64,000 nucleotides of DNA. Origin: Halomonas llamarensis (GTDB lineage: Bacteria > Pseudomonadota > Gammaproteobacteria > Pseudomonadales > Halomonadaceae). Every line of letters begins with the position of its first letter. Within the stretch, counting starts at the first letter, position 1. The notes beneath the pieces are model-generated. The model saw only the letters and a program-made list of their open reading frames with translations, did no database searches and was not told the DNA's origin. Positions 56,068 to 64,000 of this stretch are shown one piece after another. The stretch covers positions 62,001 to 126,000 of the forward strand of contig NZ_JAMJPJ010000005.1 of assembly GCF_023555005.1 (NCBI RefSeq), written 5' to 3'. The translations under genes were made by a program, and so were the position numbers.

Positions 56068-57243
56068 TCAGGTCCTTCCCGCAGGTCGCAGCAAGCCTCG
56101 CATTGCCACCAGGCCTAACACCGGCCCTGGGAGTAACCACCAGATCACACCGAGCCCTTGGTTGGCCCAGAGCGAGGTCACCAGCGCAATGGCGGGGATG
56201 GTAAGTGCAAAGCCGATGGCGTTCATCATGGCGAGCGCTGAACCTAAGCGGTCGCGAGGCGCAGCCGCCGAGGCTAGGGCGGAGAATTGCGCGGAGTCGG
56301 CGATCACGCTAAAGCCCCATAGTAATAGTAATGCCAGCAAGAAAAGCGGTGGCGCGCTGCCGATCAGTGGGTAGAACACACACAGCACACCGGAGATGGC
56401 TAGCGCCACAAAGGCAACGTGGGCGCTGCCGTAGCGGCGGCTGGCGCGCCCGGCGAGAACGCAGCCGGGCATGCCGACGGCAATCACCGCAAAGCTTAGC
56501 CATGAGACGCTACCGGCGGAGGCACCCAGCCGAGTAAGCTCGCGGGCGACCAGAAACGGCGTCAGTGTCCAAAAAGCGTAAAGCTCCCAGCAGTGGCCAA
56601 AATAGCCCAGTGCCGCCGCCCGAAAGCGGCGTTGTTGGAAGGCTAAAAGCCCTGCCCAAGGGCGGCCACCTTTGGCCGTAGGTGGAAGGTGCGGCCCCAC
56701 CCCTAGGCGAAAAATCATCGCCGCGGCGACCAGCGCCAAACCCGATGCCAACAGCAGCGGCCATTGCCACGGTAAGGTAAGCGTAACGCCGCGCAGCAGA
56801 TGAGGAGAAGCGGTCCCAAGTGTCAGCATGCCCACCAACCAGCCCAGTGCGGCGCCAGCGTGGGACGGCGTCCAGCTCACCACCAACTTCATGCCCAGCG
56901 GGTAGATGCCAGCCAGACACAGGCCAGTCAAAAAGCGTAGCAACACCCCCGCGCTAATATCCTCCACCGTCAAAATAAAGGCCGCGTTGATGACAGCCCC
57001 CGTCACGGCGGCGGCGGCAAAAACATGGCTAGCCCGCACGCGATCAGCAAGCCCGGTAGTGGCGATCACTAGGGTGCCGGTAATAAACCCGGCCTGAACG
57101 GCGATGGTGAGTAGACCTAAATCGCCCTCACTCAGCCCTACAGCCTCTTGCAGGGCGAGCCCCACGCCGTTAACGCTAAACCACAGCGAGGTGCCAAATA
57201 GCTGGGCGATGACAATGGTGACAAGCGGGTGGCGTGTGAACAA
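56068..57243 (-). CDS. MFS transporter
   Basis: 391 residues with twelve predicted membrane helices. The MFS loop motif after helix 2 is weak (TTGLADRVRASH near 70), and charged WTPSHAGAALGWLVG lies near 125. The start is taken as TTG 57243, which has AGAGG seven bases upstream and gives MFTRHPLVTIVIAQLF. ATGs at 57312 and 57327 are in frame, but that extra DNA encodes, in another frame, a metalloprotease remnant. Overall it resembles the cyanate/nitrate-type MFS group; substrate unknown. Confidence 0.8.
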   Translation of the reverse strand: MFTRHPLVTIVIAQLFGTSLWFSVNGVGLALQEAVGLSEGDLGLLTIAVQAGFITGTLVIATTGLADRVRASHVFAAAAVTGAVINAAFILTVEDISAGVLLRFLTGLCLAGIYPLGMKLVVSWTPSHAGAALGWLVGMLTLGTASPHLLRGVTLTLPWQWPLLLASGLALVAAAMIFRLGVGPHLPPTAKGGRPWAGLLAFQQRRFRAAALGYFGHCWELYAFWTLTPFLVARELTRLGASAGSVSWLSFAVIAVGMPGCVLAGRASRRYGSAHVAFVALAISGVLCVFYPLIGSAPPLFLLALLLLWGFSVIADSAQFSALASAAAPRDRLGSALAMMNAIGFALTIPAIALVTSLWANQGLGVIWWLLPGPVLGLVAMRGLLRPAGRT

Positions 57244-57261
57244 TTTCAAGCCTCTTTGAGT

Positions 57262-57394
57262 GCACGTTGATAAGATAAAAATGCAAATCCAATAGAGCGA
57301 CAAAGCGCTCATTGTGCGTTGGCTCAATCAAGTGCGCCATTTCGTGAACGATGGTGTATTCCAGCAGGTCTCTGGGCGGCTCACCCGCTCGGTT
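57262..57394 (-). pseudogene. Remnant of a YgjP-like (WLM/DUF45) zinc metallopeptidase gene
   Basis: The minus strand from 57394 reads RAGEPPRDLLEYTIVHEMA then HLIEPTHNERFVALLDLHF. HEMAH is the HExxH zinc motif (57332-57346) and the following ExxH-type HLIEPTHNERF is diagnostic of the YgjP/WLM family C-terminus. A stop (57395-57397) lies upstream and the N-terminal two thirds are absent, so this is the 3' end of a lost gene fused onto the MFS upstream region. Confidence 0.6.
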
Positions 57395-57538
57395 TTAAAC
57401 CGCAGTTACTCAATAGTAATCAACAATTTGCCGTTATGACGAATTTTTTGAAAACAGCATTGTCACGGGCAAGGGTATCGTAAAACCCTTCAGGATTGTG
57501 TCGGGTAAAAATGCACTTTGTACGCAATTGGAGTTTTT

Positions 57539-58006
57539 ATGCAGCTAGCCAAACTTTTCGCTCCGGCAGTCGCCGCACTGGTATTCAGCGTTCCCGCCAT
57601 GGCCCAGCAAATGGGTGGCGGCATGGGTGGTGGTGCCCCCAGCGTCGACGACCAGATTAACCAACTCGACGAAATGTTGGATTTGGATGACGGGCAGAAG
57701 GAAGAGCTCAGCAACCTTTTGACCCAGATGCAAGATGAAAACGCTGCCAAGCAGAAGGAAGCTCGAGAGCTGCAACAGCAACTCAGCGAGCAGGTTCAGC
57801 CCGATTACGATGAAGCTGCCATTCGCGCGGACGCGGAGCGTCTTGGTGACCTAACGGCTGAGATGACCGCAGATAGCGTCATCATGCAGTCTCAGATCGA
57901 AGACGTGTTCACTCAGGAACAGCGCGATCAACTGGATGAAGCGATGGCTCAGCAGCGAGAACAAATGGAACAGATGCAGGAGCAGATGCAACAGCAGGGA
58001 GGCTAA
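57539..58006 (+). CDS. Spy/CpxP-like periplasmic protein
   Basis: 155 residues. Signal peptide about 22 residues (VFSVPAMA before QQMGGGMGGG). A Gly/Met-rich linker is followed by an all-helical domain with LDLDDGQKEELSNLLTQM near 48 and VFTQEQRDQLDEAMAQQ near 125, the two LTxxQ-like repeats of the Spy/CpxP/Zra fold, and a Gln/Met tail. Likely an envelope-stress chaperone or metal-linked sensor partner; Met richness hints at metal. It is the only plus-strand gene in the 43-61 kb minus-strand block and ends at a strong terminator. TTGGAG precedes ATG 57539. Confidence 0.75.
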   Translation: MQLAKLFAPAVAALVFSVPAMAQQMGGGMGGGAPSVDDQINQLDEMLDLDDGQKEELSNLLTQMQDENAAKQKEARELQQQLSEQVQPDYDEAAIRADAERLGDLTAEMTADSVIMQSQIEDVFTQEQRDQLDEAMAQQREQMEQMQEQMQQQGG

Positions 58007-58046
58007 AACGAAGACGCACTGAAAGTGTTTGTCTATCTCTGTTGAC

Positions 58047-58067
58047 GACCCCGCCCAGTGCGGGGTC
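58047..58067 (+). terminator. Intrinsic terminator after the Spy-like gene
   Basis: GACCCCGC (58047-58054), CCAGT loop, GCGGGGTC (58060-58067), then ACTTGTTT. Perfect eight-pair stem. Confidence 0.75.
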
Positions 58068-58159
58068 ACTTGTTTGTGGCGGATGGTTTCTTCGGGCTTC
58101 TTCGAGATGTCGGTTATCCCGAACAGTATTGGCTGAACGCAGGCGTAGCTGCTCAGCGA

Positions 58160-58591
58160 TTACCCCAATTTATGCGGTACCACTTCATGACCGAGTTCTT
58201 TATAGCGTTGCCAGCAGGCGCGTTTGGCCACTAGAACTTCTTGGTGTTGGTTGATGATTTCCGCCACGCGGGCGTAGGCGTCGATGCCGTCGGGGATGTC
58301 CGGGTGTAGGTTAAGAAGCGCTGTCTCTGTCGCCGGTTTGGGCAGTGCGTTCCAGCCGAGAACAACCGGGACTTGCGCGGCCATGTCGCTATTTTTTAGC
58401 GCGTGGGGCACATAGGCGTCGGGGCGAAACGTCCAGAGCGCTTCATCGGCTTGCTCGGCAAGCGCTTGGTCTTCGCAGTGCAGATGAAGGCGGTAGCCTT
58501 TGCGCCAGATCGTTTCGGCCAATTTGCAGGCAAAAGCGAGGCGGGCGTCGAGCGTGGTGTCGGGGAGAATATAGAAATCGATGCGCGCCAT
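58160..58591 (-). CDS. holC: DNA polymerase III subunit chi
   Basis: 143 residues. The clamp-loader accessory subunit linking SSB and psi. Starts MARIDFYILPDTTLDARLAF; CKLAETIWRKGYRLHLHCED and WTFRPDAYVPH near 55 are conserved, and PVVLGWNALP and INQHQEVLVAKRACWQRYKELGH complete the family pattern. It lies 63 bp after ilvE on the same strand; pepA-holC-valS is the classic order. Confidence 0.92.
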   Translation of the reverse strand: MARIDFYILPDTTLDARLAFACKLAETIWRKGYRLHLHCEDQALAEQADEALWTFRPDAYVPHALKNSDMAAQVPVVLGWNALPKPATETALLNLHPDIPDGIDAYARVAEIINQHQEVLVAKRACWQRYKELGHEVVPHKLG

Positions 58592-58654
58592 AAATGGCTC
58601 CAGCGCCCGCCGCTAACCCAGATGAAAAAGGCTAGCGGCGGGCAGGCCTGTGGG

Positions 58655-59767
58655 TTAAACCAGCTGTGTTAGCCAGCCATATTGATCGTCACTGCGGCCA
58701 TACTGTAAATCCAGCAGCTTGGTACGCAGGCGCTTGGCAACTTCGTTGTTGCCGCCTGCTGTGAGGCGAATGCGTTCGTCTTCACTGACAAGCTCGCCTA
58801 CCGGTGTAATGACTGCTGCGGTGCCGCAGGCGAACACTTCGGTGATCTCGCCGGAGGCGGCGCCGTCGCGCCATTCATCGATGCTGATGGCGCGCTCTTC
58901 AGGCGTCAGGCCTTCGTCTTTCGCTAGTGTGAGTACGGAATTGCGGGTTACGCCCTCTAAAATGGTGTCGGTCAGGCGCGGCGTCACTAGGCGACCGTCC
59001 TTGAACACAAAGAACAGGTTCATGCCGCCCAGTTCTTCAATCCATTTATCTTCCGCCGCATCCAGAAACGCCACCTGGCTGCAGCCGTTGGCAGCGGCTT
59101 CCTTTTGCGCGGCAAGCGAAGCGGCGTAGTTGCCGCCGCACTTGGCAAAGCCAGTGCCGCCGGGCGCGGCGCGTTTGTAGTGGCTGGAAAGCCAGATCGA
59201 TACCGGATCAATACCGCCTTTGAAGTAGGCGGCCGCCGGGGAGGCGATAACGTAGTAATCGACTTCGTGCGCAGGGCGTACGCCGAGAAAGGCTTCGGAG
59301 GCGATCATGAACGGGCGCAAATACAGGCTGCACTCGTCGGAGGCATCCTTCGGGGTCGGCACCCAGGTGTGATCTTGTGCCAGCAGCGCTTTTAGTGAGC
59401 CGATAAAGTCTTCGTCGGAAAGCTCCGGCAAGGCCAAGCGGCGGGCGCTACGGCGAAAGCGCTCGGCGTTTTTCTCCGGGCGGAAGGTCCAGATTGTGCC
59501 GTCGGCGTGGCGGTAGGCTTTGATACCCTCGAAGATTTCCTGTCCGTAGTGCAGTACCGAGGCGGCGGGGTCCAGTGTCAGCGGGCCGTAGGGGCGCACT
59601 TCGTGACCGTGCCAGCCGTCGTCAAGGGTCCAGCGTACATGCGCCATATGGTCGGTAAAGTGCATGCCAAAACCGGGGCTTTGGAGGATGTTGCCGCGGG
59701 CTTCGTCGGACGTCGGCTGGTTTGACGGCAGAGTAGTAAAATAGTCGGTGGACACAGTTTTCTCCAT
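58655..59767 (-). CDS. ilvE: Branched-chain amino acid aminotransferase
   Basis: PLP class IV (fold type IV) transaminase for Leu/Ile/Val. ATG 59767 chosen (MEKTVSTDYFTTLP); a GTG four codons earlier is in frame. Landmarks: LHYGQEIFEGIKAYRHADG near 80-97, KNAERFRRSARRLALP, the Schiff-base Lys in GFAKCGGNYAAS near 205, and EVFACGTAAVITPVG near 320. 370 residues, the long 'IlvE II' type. It is inserted between pepA and holC. Confidence 0.93.
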   Translation of the reverse strand: MEKTVSTDYFTTLPSNQPTSDEARGNILQSPGFGMHFTDHMAHVRWTLDDGWHGHEVRPYGPLTLDPAASVLHYGQEIFEGIKAYRHADGTIWTFRPEKNAERFRRSARRLALPELSDEDFIGSLKALLAQDHTWVPTPKDASDECSLYLRPFMIASEAFLGVRPAHEVDYYVIASPAAAYFKGGIDPVSIWLSSHYKRAAPGGTGFAKCGGNYAASLAAQKEAAANGCSQVAFLDAAEDKWIEELGGMNLFFVFKDGRLVTPRLTDTILEGVTRNSVLTLAKDEGLTPEERAISIDEWRDGAASGEITEVFACGTAAVITPVGELVSEDERIRLTAGGNNEVAKRLRTKLLDLQYGRSDDQYGWLTQLV

Positions 59768-59832
59768 AGCGATCGCCACCGGCTGTCATCAAAGACTGCC
59801 GCTGAAACGATCCCAATCAAGTGAATAGGACA

Positions 59833-59858
59833 GTGCCCCTGGCTAATGCCGGGGGCAC
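59833..59858. terminator. Hairpin between pepA and ilvE
   Basis: GTGCCCC (59833-59839) pairs with GGGGCAC (59852-59858), with an inner GGC-TAAT-GCC. No T run follows on the minus strand, so it may be a processing or stability hairpin rather than a terminator. The rest of the 160-bp gap shows no ORF. Confidence 0.4.
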
Positions 59859-59927
59859 GAATAACGCAAAAAATTGCTAGGGTTCAAGGTGTAACGTTTG
59901 CCGCGCCGAAAGGCAACCGTTAACCGG

Positions 59928-61448
59928 TTAGCTATCGCTATTTTCTACTTGAGCGTCGCTTTCCCGGTCGAGCAGGTACTGGGTGAGAAGCCCGACGGGG
60001 CGGCCGGTTGAGCCCTTCTGCTTACCTGAGTGCCATGCGGTGCCGGCAATATCCAAATGTGCCCAAGGAAAGTGGTCGGCAAAACGCGACAAAAAGCATG
60101 CCGCTGTAATCGTACCCGCCGGGCGGCCGCCGATGTTGGCTAAATCAGCAAAGTTAGAGTCGAGCTGTTCTTGGTATTCATCCCAAAGCGGTAAGTGCCA
60201 AGCGCGATCCCAAGCCGTGTCGCCGGCCTCAAGAAGGTCCAATGCCAAATCGTCATCATTGGATAACAGCCCGGTGGCGTGGTGGCCAAGGCCAATGATG
60301 CAGGCGCCCGTGAGCGTGGCAATATCCACCACGCTCGCTGGCTCGAAACGCTCGGCATAGGTCAGCGCATCGCACAGTACCAAGCGGCCTTCGGCATCGG
60401 TGTTGAGCACTTCAACCGTCAGGCCTTTGAGGGTTTTGATGATATCCCCTGGCTTGGTGGCGGCGCCATCGGGCATGTTTTCTGCCGCGGCAACGATAAA
60501 CACCAGGTTAAGCTTTGGCTTGATTCCCAACACGGCTTTGACGGTGCCAAACACGCTGGCCGCGCCGCCCATGTCGAACTTCATCTCGTCCATGCCGTCG
60601 CCCGGTTTGAGTGAAATGCCGCCGGTATCAAACGTAATACCCTTGCCTATCAGTACGTGGGGCGCCTCTTGGGCGTCTTCCGCACCCTGGTACTTCATGA
60701 CGATTAACCGCGAAGGTTCGCGGCTTCCTCGCCCCACGGAAAGCAGCGAGCCAGCACCCAGTTTTTCCAGCGCCTCTTCATCGAGAATATCGGCGGTAAG
60801 TGCGCCCTTTGAACTTGAGGCGAGCGTTTCGGCTTGTTCGGCCAAGTAGCGCGGCGTGCAGACGTTGCCGGGCAGGTTACCTAGGGTGCGGGTGAAATTG
60901 ATACCGCCACCGATAGCGACACCCACGCGCGCGCCCTCTTTAATGGCATTGGCTTCGTCGGCGTCGCTAACCAGCAGCGTTAATGTTTGAAGGGCGGGTT
61001 TGGGGGCGGGCGTTGATTTAAACTGATTGAACCGATAAAGCGCACGCTCGGCAGCTTCGAGGGTTTTTCGCGCTTTCCAAGCGCCGTCGCGGCCCTCAAG
61101 CGGTATATCGGTAAAGGTAATGCTGGCGTCGTCTAGGGGGCGTTTTACCAACGCCGAGAAAGCGGCATCAAGCGCTTTCAAAAAGGCTGATTCTTGGCAC
61201 TTTTCGCGCTCGCCTAAGCCGACTAGAAGCAGTCGCTCGGTACCTAGCCCCGGCGCAAAAGGGACCAATTGCACGTTACCCAGTGCGGCATCAAAGTCGC
61301 CGCGCTCAAGCAGCTGGTCGATTAACCGCTCGCTGGCGTCATCCAGTTTCGCCACGGCGGGCAGGAGTTCGCTATCTTTAAATACGGGTACGATAAGACA
61401 CGCAGTTTCAGCTTTGGCCGGATTAGCGGTCTGAACGGAAAATTCCAT
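59928..61448 (-). CDS. pepA: Leucyl aminopeptidase (M17)
   Basis: Hexameric di-zinc aminopeptidase; in E. coli also a DNA-binding protein for Xer recombination and carAB. ATG 61448 (MEFSVQTANPAKAETACL, TTGGAG upstream) gives 506 residues, near the family norm; the frame is open to 61565 without homology. Metal/catalytic motifs: GKGITFDTGGISLKPGDGMD near 265 (Lys, Asp), KFDMGGAASVFG, and NTDAEGRLVL near 345 (Asp, Glu, Arg). Divergent from lptF, as in E. coli. Confidence 0.95.
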   Translation of the reverse strand: MEFSVQTANPAKAETACLIVPVFKDSELLPAVAKLDDASERLIDQLLERGDFDAALGNVQLVPFAPGLGTERLLLVGLGEREKCQESAFLKALDAAFSALVKRPLDDASITFTDIPLEGRDGAWKARKTLEAAERALYRFNQFKSTPAPKPALQTLTLLVSDADEANAIKEGARVGVAIGGGINFTRTLGNLPGNVCTPRYLAEQAETLASSSKGALTADILDEEALEKLGAGSLLSVGRGSREPSRLIVMKYQGAEDAQEAPHVLIGKGITFDTGGISLKPGDGMDEMKFDMGGAASVFGTVKAVLGIKPKLNLVFIVAAAENMPDGAATKPGDIIKTLKGLTVEVLNTDAEGRLVLCDALTYAERFEPASVVDIATLTGACIIGLGHHATGLLSNDDDLALDLLEAGDTAWDRAWHLPLWDEYQEQLDSNFADLANIGGRPAGTITAACFLSRFADHFPWAHLDIAGTAWHSGKQKGSTGRPVGLLTQYLLDRESDAQVENSDS

Positions 61449-61600
61449 GACGTCTCCAACAAGACAAGCATCGAGGGATTCGGGATAATGCCCCGTTGCG
61501 TAGATGTATATTGTGCTATCTGCGATGAGTGTACCCAAGCCCTTAGTACATTGCATGAGGTCCATAGCATGACATCCTGCACGATTGGCCGGAGAGTGCG

Positions 61601-62677
61601 TTGATTTTATTTCGCTATTTGACCCGCGAAGTGTTGCTGACCATGTCGGCGGTGGCTGGCATTTTGCTATTGATCATCATGGGGAGCCGCTTTATTCGCT
61701 ACTTCTCCGACGCGGCGGAGGGTGACTTTCCTGTCACCATCCTGGGTAATTTGATGCTGTTTCATCTGCCTGGGTTTATGGAGCTAATTCTGCCACTGGC
61801 GTTTTTTCTGGGCATTCTGCTCGCCTATGGCCAGCTCTACATGAACAGCGAAATTACCGTCATGGTCGCGTGCGGCGTTAGTCCGACACGGCTGTTAAAA
61901 GTGACGCTGTTGCCGGCCATGCTGGTGGCGATGCTGGTGGGCCTTTGCAGCCTCTGGTTGACGCCACTGGGCACGCTTAATACCGAAACGATGCTGGAGG
62001 AACAGCGCAGCCGATTAGATGTTTCCGTACTGGCGCCGGGGCGCTTTCAGGAATTTGGTCAGGGCCGTACGGCATATATCAGCGGATTCTCAAATGATGG
62101 AATGGAGATGGAAAACGTCTTTGTCCATGAGCTGGGCGACCGCGGCGAGAATGTGCACAACTATGTCACCCGCGCGGCTTCGGGGCATCAGGAAATCCGC
62201 TCGGATACCGGCAGTCGCTTTTTGGTGCTGCAAGATGGCGAACGTTACGGTGTAACGCCAGGGCGTTTGGAGGCCGAGCGATTAACGTTTGAGCGCTACA
62301 CCTTGCGCCTTGGGGCAACGAGGGAACGTCAAGCATTTGATTCGTTTGATGTCGCCTCCACGGCCGCGCTCTTTGCCAACCCTGACACGCGCGCCCAAGC
62401 GCAGTGGCAGTGGCGGGTGGGGCTACCGTTGATGGTGTTTATTTTGGCCTTGATGGCGCAGCCGCTTTCCAAGGTAAATCCGCGCCAGGGGCGCTTCGCG
62501 AAGCTTCTGCCGGCGGTGTTTCTTTATGTGGCGTATTTAAGCCTGCTGCTAGCCGCTGTGGATACCATCGGCAGCGGCGCCTGGCCCGTGGCGGTTGGCG
62601 TGTGGCCCGTGCACGGGCTGTTTTTAGTGCTTGGCTTACTGCTGTTGTGGCACTCGCAACGCAAGGGGATGCGCTAA
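61601..62677 (+). CDS. lptF: LPS export ABC transporter permease LptF
   Basis: One of two permeases of LptB2FG that extract LPS from the inner membrane. TTG start 61601 with GGAG upstream; begins ILFRYLTREVLLTMSAVAG. Six membrane helices in the usual 3 + 3 pattern, with a periplasmic beta-jellyroll (about 125-260) between. 358 residues. Stop and lptG start overlap (TAATG). The pepA-lptF gap (152 bp) must hold promoters for both directions; none is convincing by eye. Confidence 0.94.
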   Translation: MILFRYLTREVLLTMSAVAGILLLIIMGSRFIRYFSDAAEGDFPVTILGNLMLFHLPGFMELILPLAFFLGILLAYGQLYMNSEITVMVACGVSPTRLLKVTLLPAMLVAMLVGLCSLWLTPLGTLNTETMLEEQRSRLDVSVLAPGRFQEFGQGRTAYISGFSNDGMEMENVFVHELGDRGENVHNYVTRAASGHQEIRSDTGSRFLVLQDGERYGVTPGRLEAERLTFERYTLRLGATRERQAFDSFDVASTAALFANPDTRAQAQWQWRVGLPLMVFILALMAQPLSKVNPRQGRFAKLLPAVFLYVAYLSLLLAAVDTIGSGAWPVAVGVWPVHGLFLVLGLLLLWHSQRKGMR

Positions 62678-63756
62678 TGCTGAAGATGCTAACCATAGCG
62701 GATCGTTTAGACCGTTATATCGCACGCAGCGTGCTCGCGGCTATTGTGGTGGTGCAAGTTGTACTGCTAGGGCTGGATATCACGATTGCCTATCTGGGTG
62801 ACTTAGGCGATGTGCAAGAGGGCTACGGGGCGCTGGATGTGCTGTTTTATCTGATCATGCGCATGCCGTGGCGCTTTTATCAGTACGCGCCGGTGGCGGT
62901 ATTAATTGGCGCGCTGATTGGTTTGGGCAGTATGGCGTCAAGCAATGAACTCACCGTGATGCGTGCCTCGGGACGCTCGCTAACACGTATTGTCTGGGGC
63001 GTGATGAAGCCCGTACTGCTGGTCGTGGTCATGGTGTTATTGGTGGCCGAGTACGTTAGCCCGCATACCGAACAGTTCGCCGAAGCGTGGAAGTTGGAGC
63101 AGCGCCAGGGCGAAGGGGCAGTGCTCACCAGCCGCAGCGGGTGGCAAATTGAGGGCGATACTATCTATCGATTTGGGGCGATTCGCGCCGATAACGTGGT
63201 CCTCGACCTTACCCGATACCGTTTTGATGAGCGCCAACTCGTTGAAGCGGCGCATGCTCGCCGCGCTTATTGGGACAATGGCAAGTGGCGGCTGAAGAAC
63301 GTGACGGTAACCGAGCTGTTTGATGATCACACCGAAACGCAAAGCTACCAGCAGCTAGCATGGGAAACACAGCTAACGCCTGCACAGTTGGAACGATTGC
63401 TGCGCGATATTGAAAGTCAGTCACCCAGCGAGCTGATAGCCTATGCAGAATTTTTGCAGTCTCAAGGGCAGCAAGCTGATGAGCCGCTTCTCTACTTCTG
63501 GCAAAAAATGTTGATGCCGCTCACCATGGCCTCGTTGGTGTTGATTGCGACATCGTTTGTTTTCGGCCCGCTTCGTACCGTCGCCGCTGGCACTCGAGTG
63601 TTTTACGGTGTGGTGACGGGGCTTTTGTTCAAGTACACCCAAGACTTGCTCGCACCGGCATCGACGATTTTTGGTTTTTCGCCGGTGTGGGCGGTGTTGG
63701 TGCCAACACTTACTTGCGCGGCGGCCGGTATCTACTTTTTGCGCCGTAATGGCTGA
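62677..63756 (+). CDS. lptG: LPS export ABC transporter permease LptG
   Basis: Partner of LptF. ATG 62677 overlaps the lptF stop by one base; a longer open frame back to 62404 lies within lptF. Starts MLKMLTIADRLDRYIARSV; the first cytoplasmic helix pair contains GALIGLGSMASSNELTVMRASG near 75-98 (the conserved coupling segment), then a periplasmic jellyroll and three C-terminal helices with FGFSPVWAVLVPTL. 359 residues. Confidence 0.95.
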   Translation: MLKMLTIADRLDRYIARSVLAAIVVVQVVLLGLDITIAYLGDLGDVQEGYGALDVLFYLIMRMPWRFYQYAPVAVLIGALIGLGSMASSNELTVMRASGRSLTRIVWGVMKPVLLVVVMVLLVAEYVSPHTEQFAEAWKLEQRQGEGAVLTSRSGWQIEGDTIYRFGAIRADNVVLDLTRYRFDERQLVEAAHARRAYWDNGKWRLKNVTVTELFDDHTETQSYQQLAWETQLTPAQLERLLRDIESQSPSELIAYAEFLQSQGQQADEPLLYFWQKMLMPLTMASLVLIATSFVFGPLRTVAAGTRVFYGVVTGLLFKYTQDLLAPASTIFGFSPVWAVLVPTLTCAAAGIYFLRRNG

Positions 63757-63784
63757 ATCCACTGAATGATGATGAACAAACACC

Positions 63785-64000
63785 ATGTCACAACGACGTT
63801 TTACCCAGCTTGATAGCGTATGGCCGGCACCGTTGCCACGCCGCCTCGGGGCACTGATCTATGACGGTTTTTTGGTGGCGGCTATTTGGATCGCGGTGGC
63901 GGTGGCACATGTTGCTTTTTTTCGCTTTGTGGTGGGGCAAGGTGCTGAGGAAATAGGCACCAGCGGTGTCGAGGTCTGGACGCTGCGGTTGCTCTTAGTG
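63785..64000 (+). CDS. RDD-family membrane protein (partial, 3' end outside window)
   Basis: Starts MSQRRFTQLDSVWPAPLPRR and continues open to the window edge (72 codons). The first membrane segment contains LGALIYDGFLVAAIW, the R-x-x-A-x-x-x-D pattern that names the RDD family. It follows lptG by 28 bp, a common position for RDD genes in gammaproteobacteria. Function unknown; some RDD proteins are linked to Na+/H+ exchange in halophiles. Confidence 0.8.
   Translation, partial: MSQRRFTQLDSVWPAPLPRRLGALIYDGFLVAAIWIAVAVAHVAFFRFVVGQGAEEIGTSGVEVWTLRLLLV

Noticed and set aside
57244-57327. Longer MFS N-terminus from the ATGs at 57312 or 57327
   Set aside because: That DNA encodes the tail of a metallopeptidase remnant in another frame, and TTG 57243 has a well-placed Shine-Dalgarno.
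61449-61565. 39-codon N-terminal extension of PepA
   Set aside because: The family length and Shine-Dalgarno support ATG 61448; the extension lies in the divergent promoter gap.
1-64000. tRNA, rRNA, CRISPR array, insertion sequence or prophage
   Set aside because: No cloverleaf, regularly spaced repeats, transposase or integrase was seen in genes or gaps.

Overview
The window is a chromosome segment from a gammaproteobacterium, most likely a member of the Halomonadaceae (Halomonas-like). The conserved order map / rpsB-tsf-pyrH-frr-uppS-cdsA-dxr-rseP-bamA-skp-lpxD-fabZ-lpxA-lpxB-rnhB-dnaE-accA-tilS and the lptFG / pepA-holC-valS block are gammaproteobacterial. The moderately high G+C and the protein sequences fit a halophile, but no rRNA is present, so the genus is an inference.

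Layout. 1-4471 (minus strand): dapC (cut by the window edge), glnD and map. 4585-26934 (plus strand): a long run of essential genes for translation (rpsB, tsf, frr), UMP phosphorylation (pyrH), undecaprenyl and phospholipid precursors (uppS, cdsA, dxr), envelope assembly (rseP, bamA, skp), lipid A and fatty acids (lpxD, fabZ, lpxA, lpxB, accA), and replication or tRNA modification (rnhB, dnaE, tilS). An unusual cyclic-nucleotide-binding/CPBP membrane protein sits between dnaE and accA. 26952-34486: ppx/gppA (minus), then rho, ubiD, a fre-type flavin reductase, a 41-residue membrane peptide, and a DAHP synthase gene (aroG) preceded by what looks like a complete aromatic-amino-acid attenuator. 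34597-42530: a mixed accessory stretch with a DUF3087 protein, two lipoproteins, glyoxalase I, an NAD(P)H dehydrogenase-like flavoprotein, a diguanylate cyclase divergent from an XRE-like regulator, and a membrane VTT/disulfide-reductase fusion. 42601-52860 (all minus): an accessory block with a YnjBCD-like ABC importer operon carrying two glycosyltransferases and a small-molecule kinase, a TauD-type dioxygenase, an orphan polyamine-type binding protein and a CLC channel. 52942-61448 (minus, except one small plus-strand gene): valS, an MFS transporter, holC, ilvE and pepA. 61601-64000 (plus): lptF, lptG and the start of an RDD-family gene.

The clearest new-looking biology is upstream of aroG. 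A 34-codon leader peptide contains the run Phe-Phe-Gly-Tyr-Trp-Phe. It is followed by mutually exclusive hairpins and a 15-bp terminator, so one leader could sense all three end products of the shikimate pathway. Other points of interest are the cNMP-CPBP fusion with altered catalytic residues, a CLC protein without its gating glutamate, a phytochrome-derived diguanylate cyclase with palindromic operators shared with a regulator, arsenosugar-type glycosyltransferases without arsenic genes, and two decayed gene remnants. I saw no tRNA, rRNA, insertion sequence, prophage or CRISPR array.
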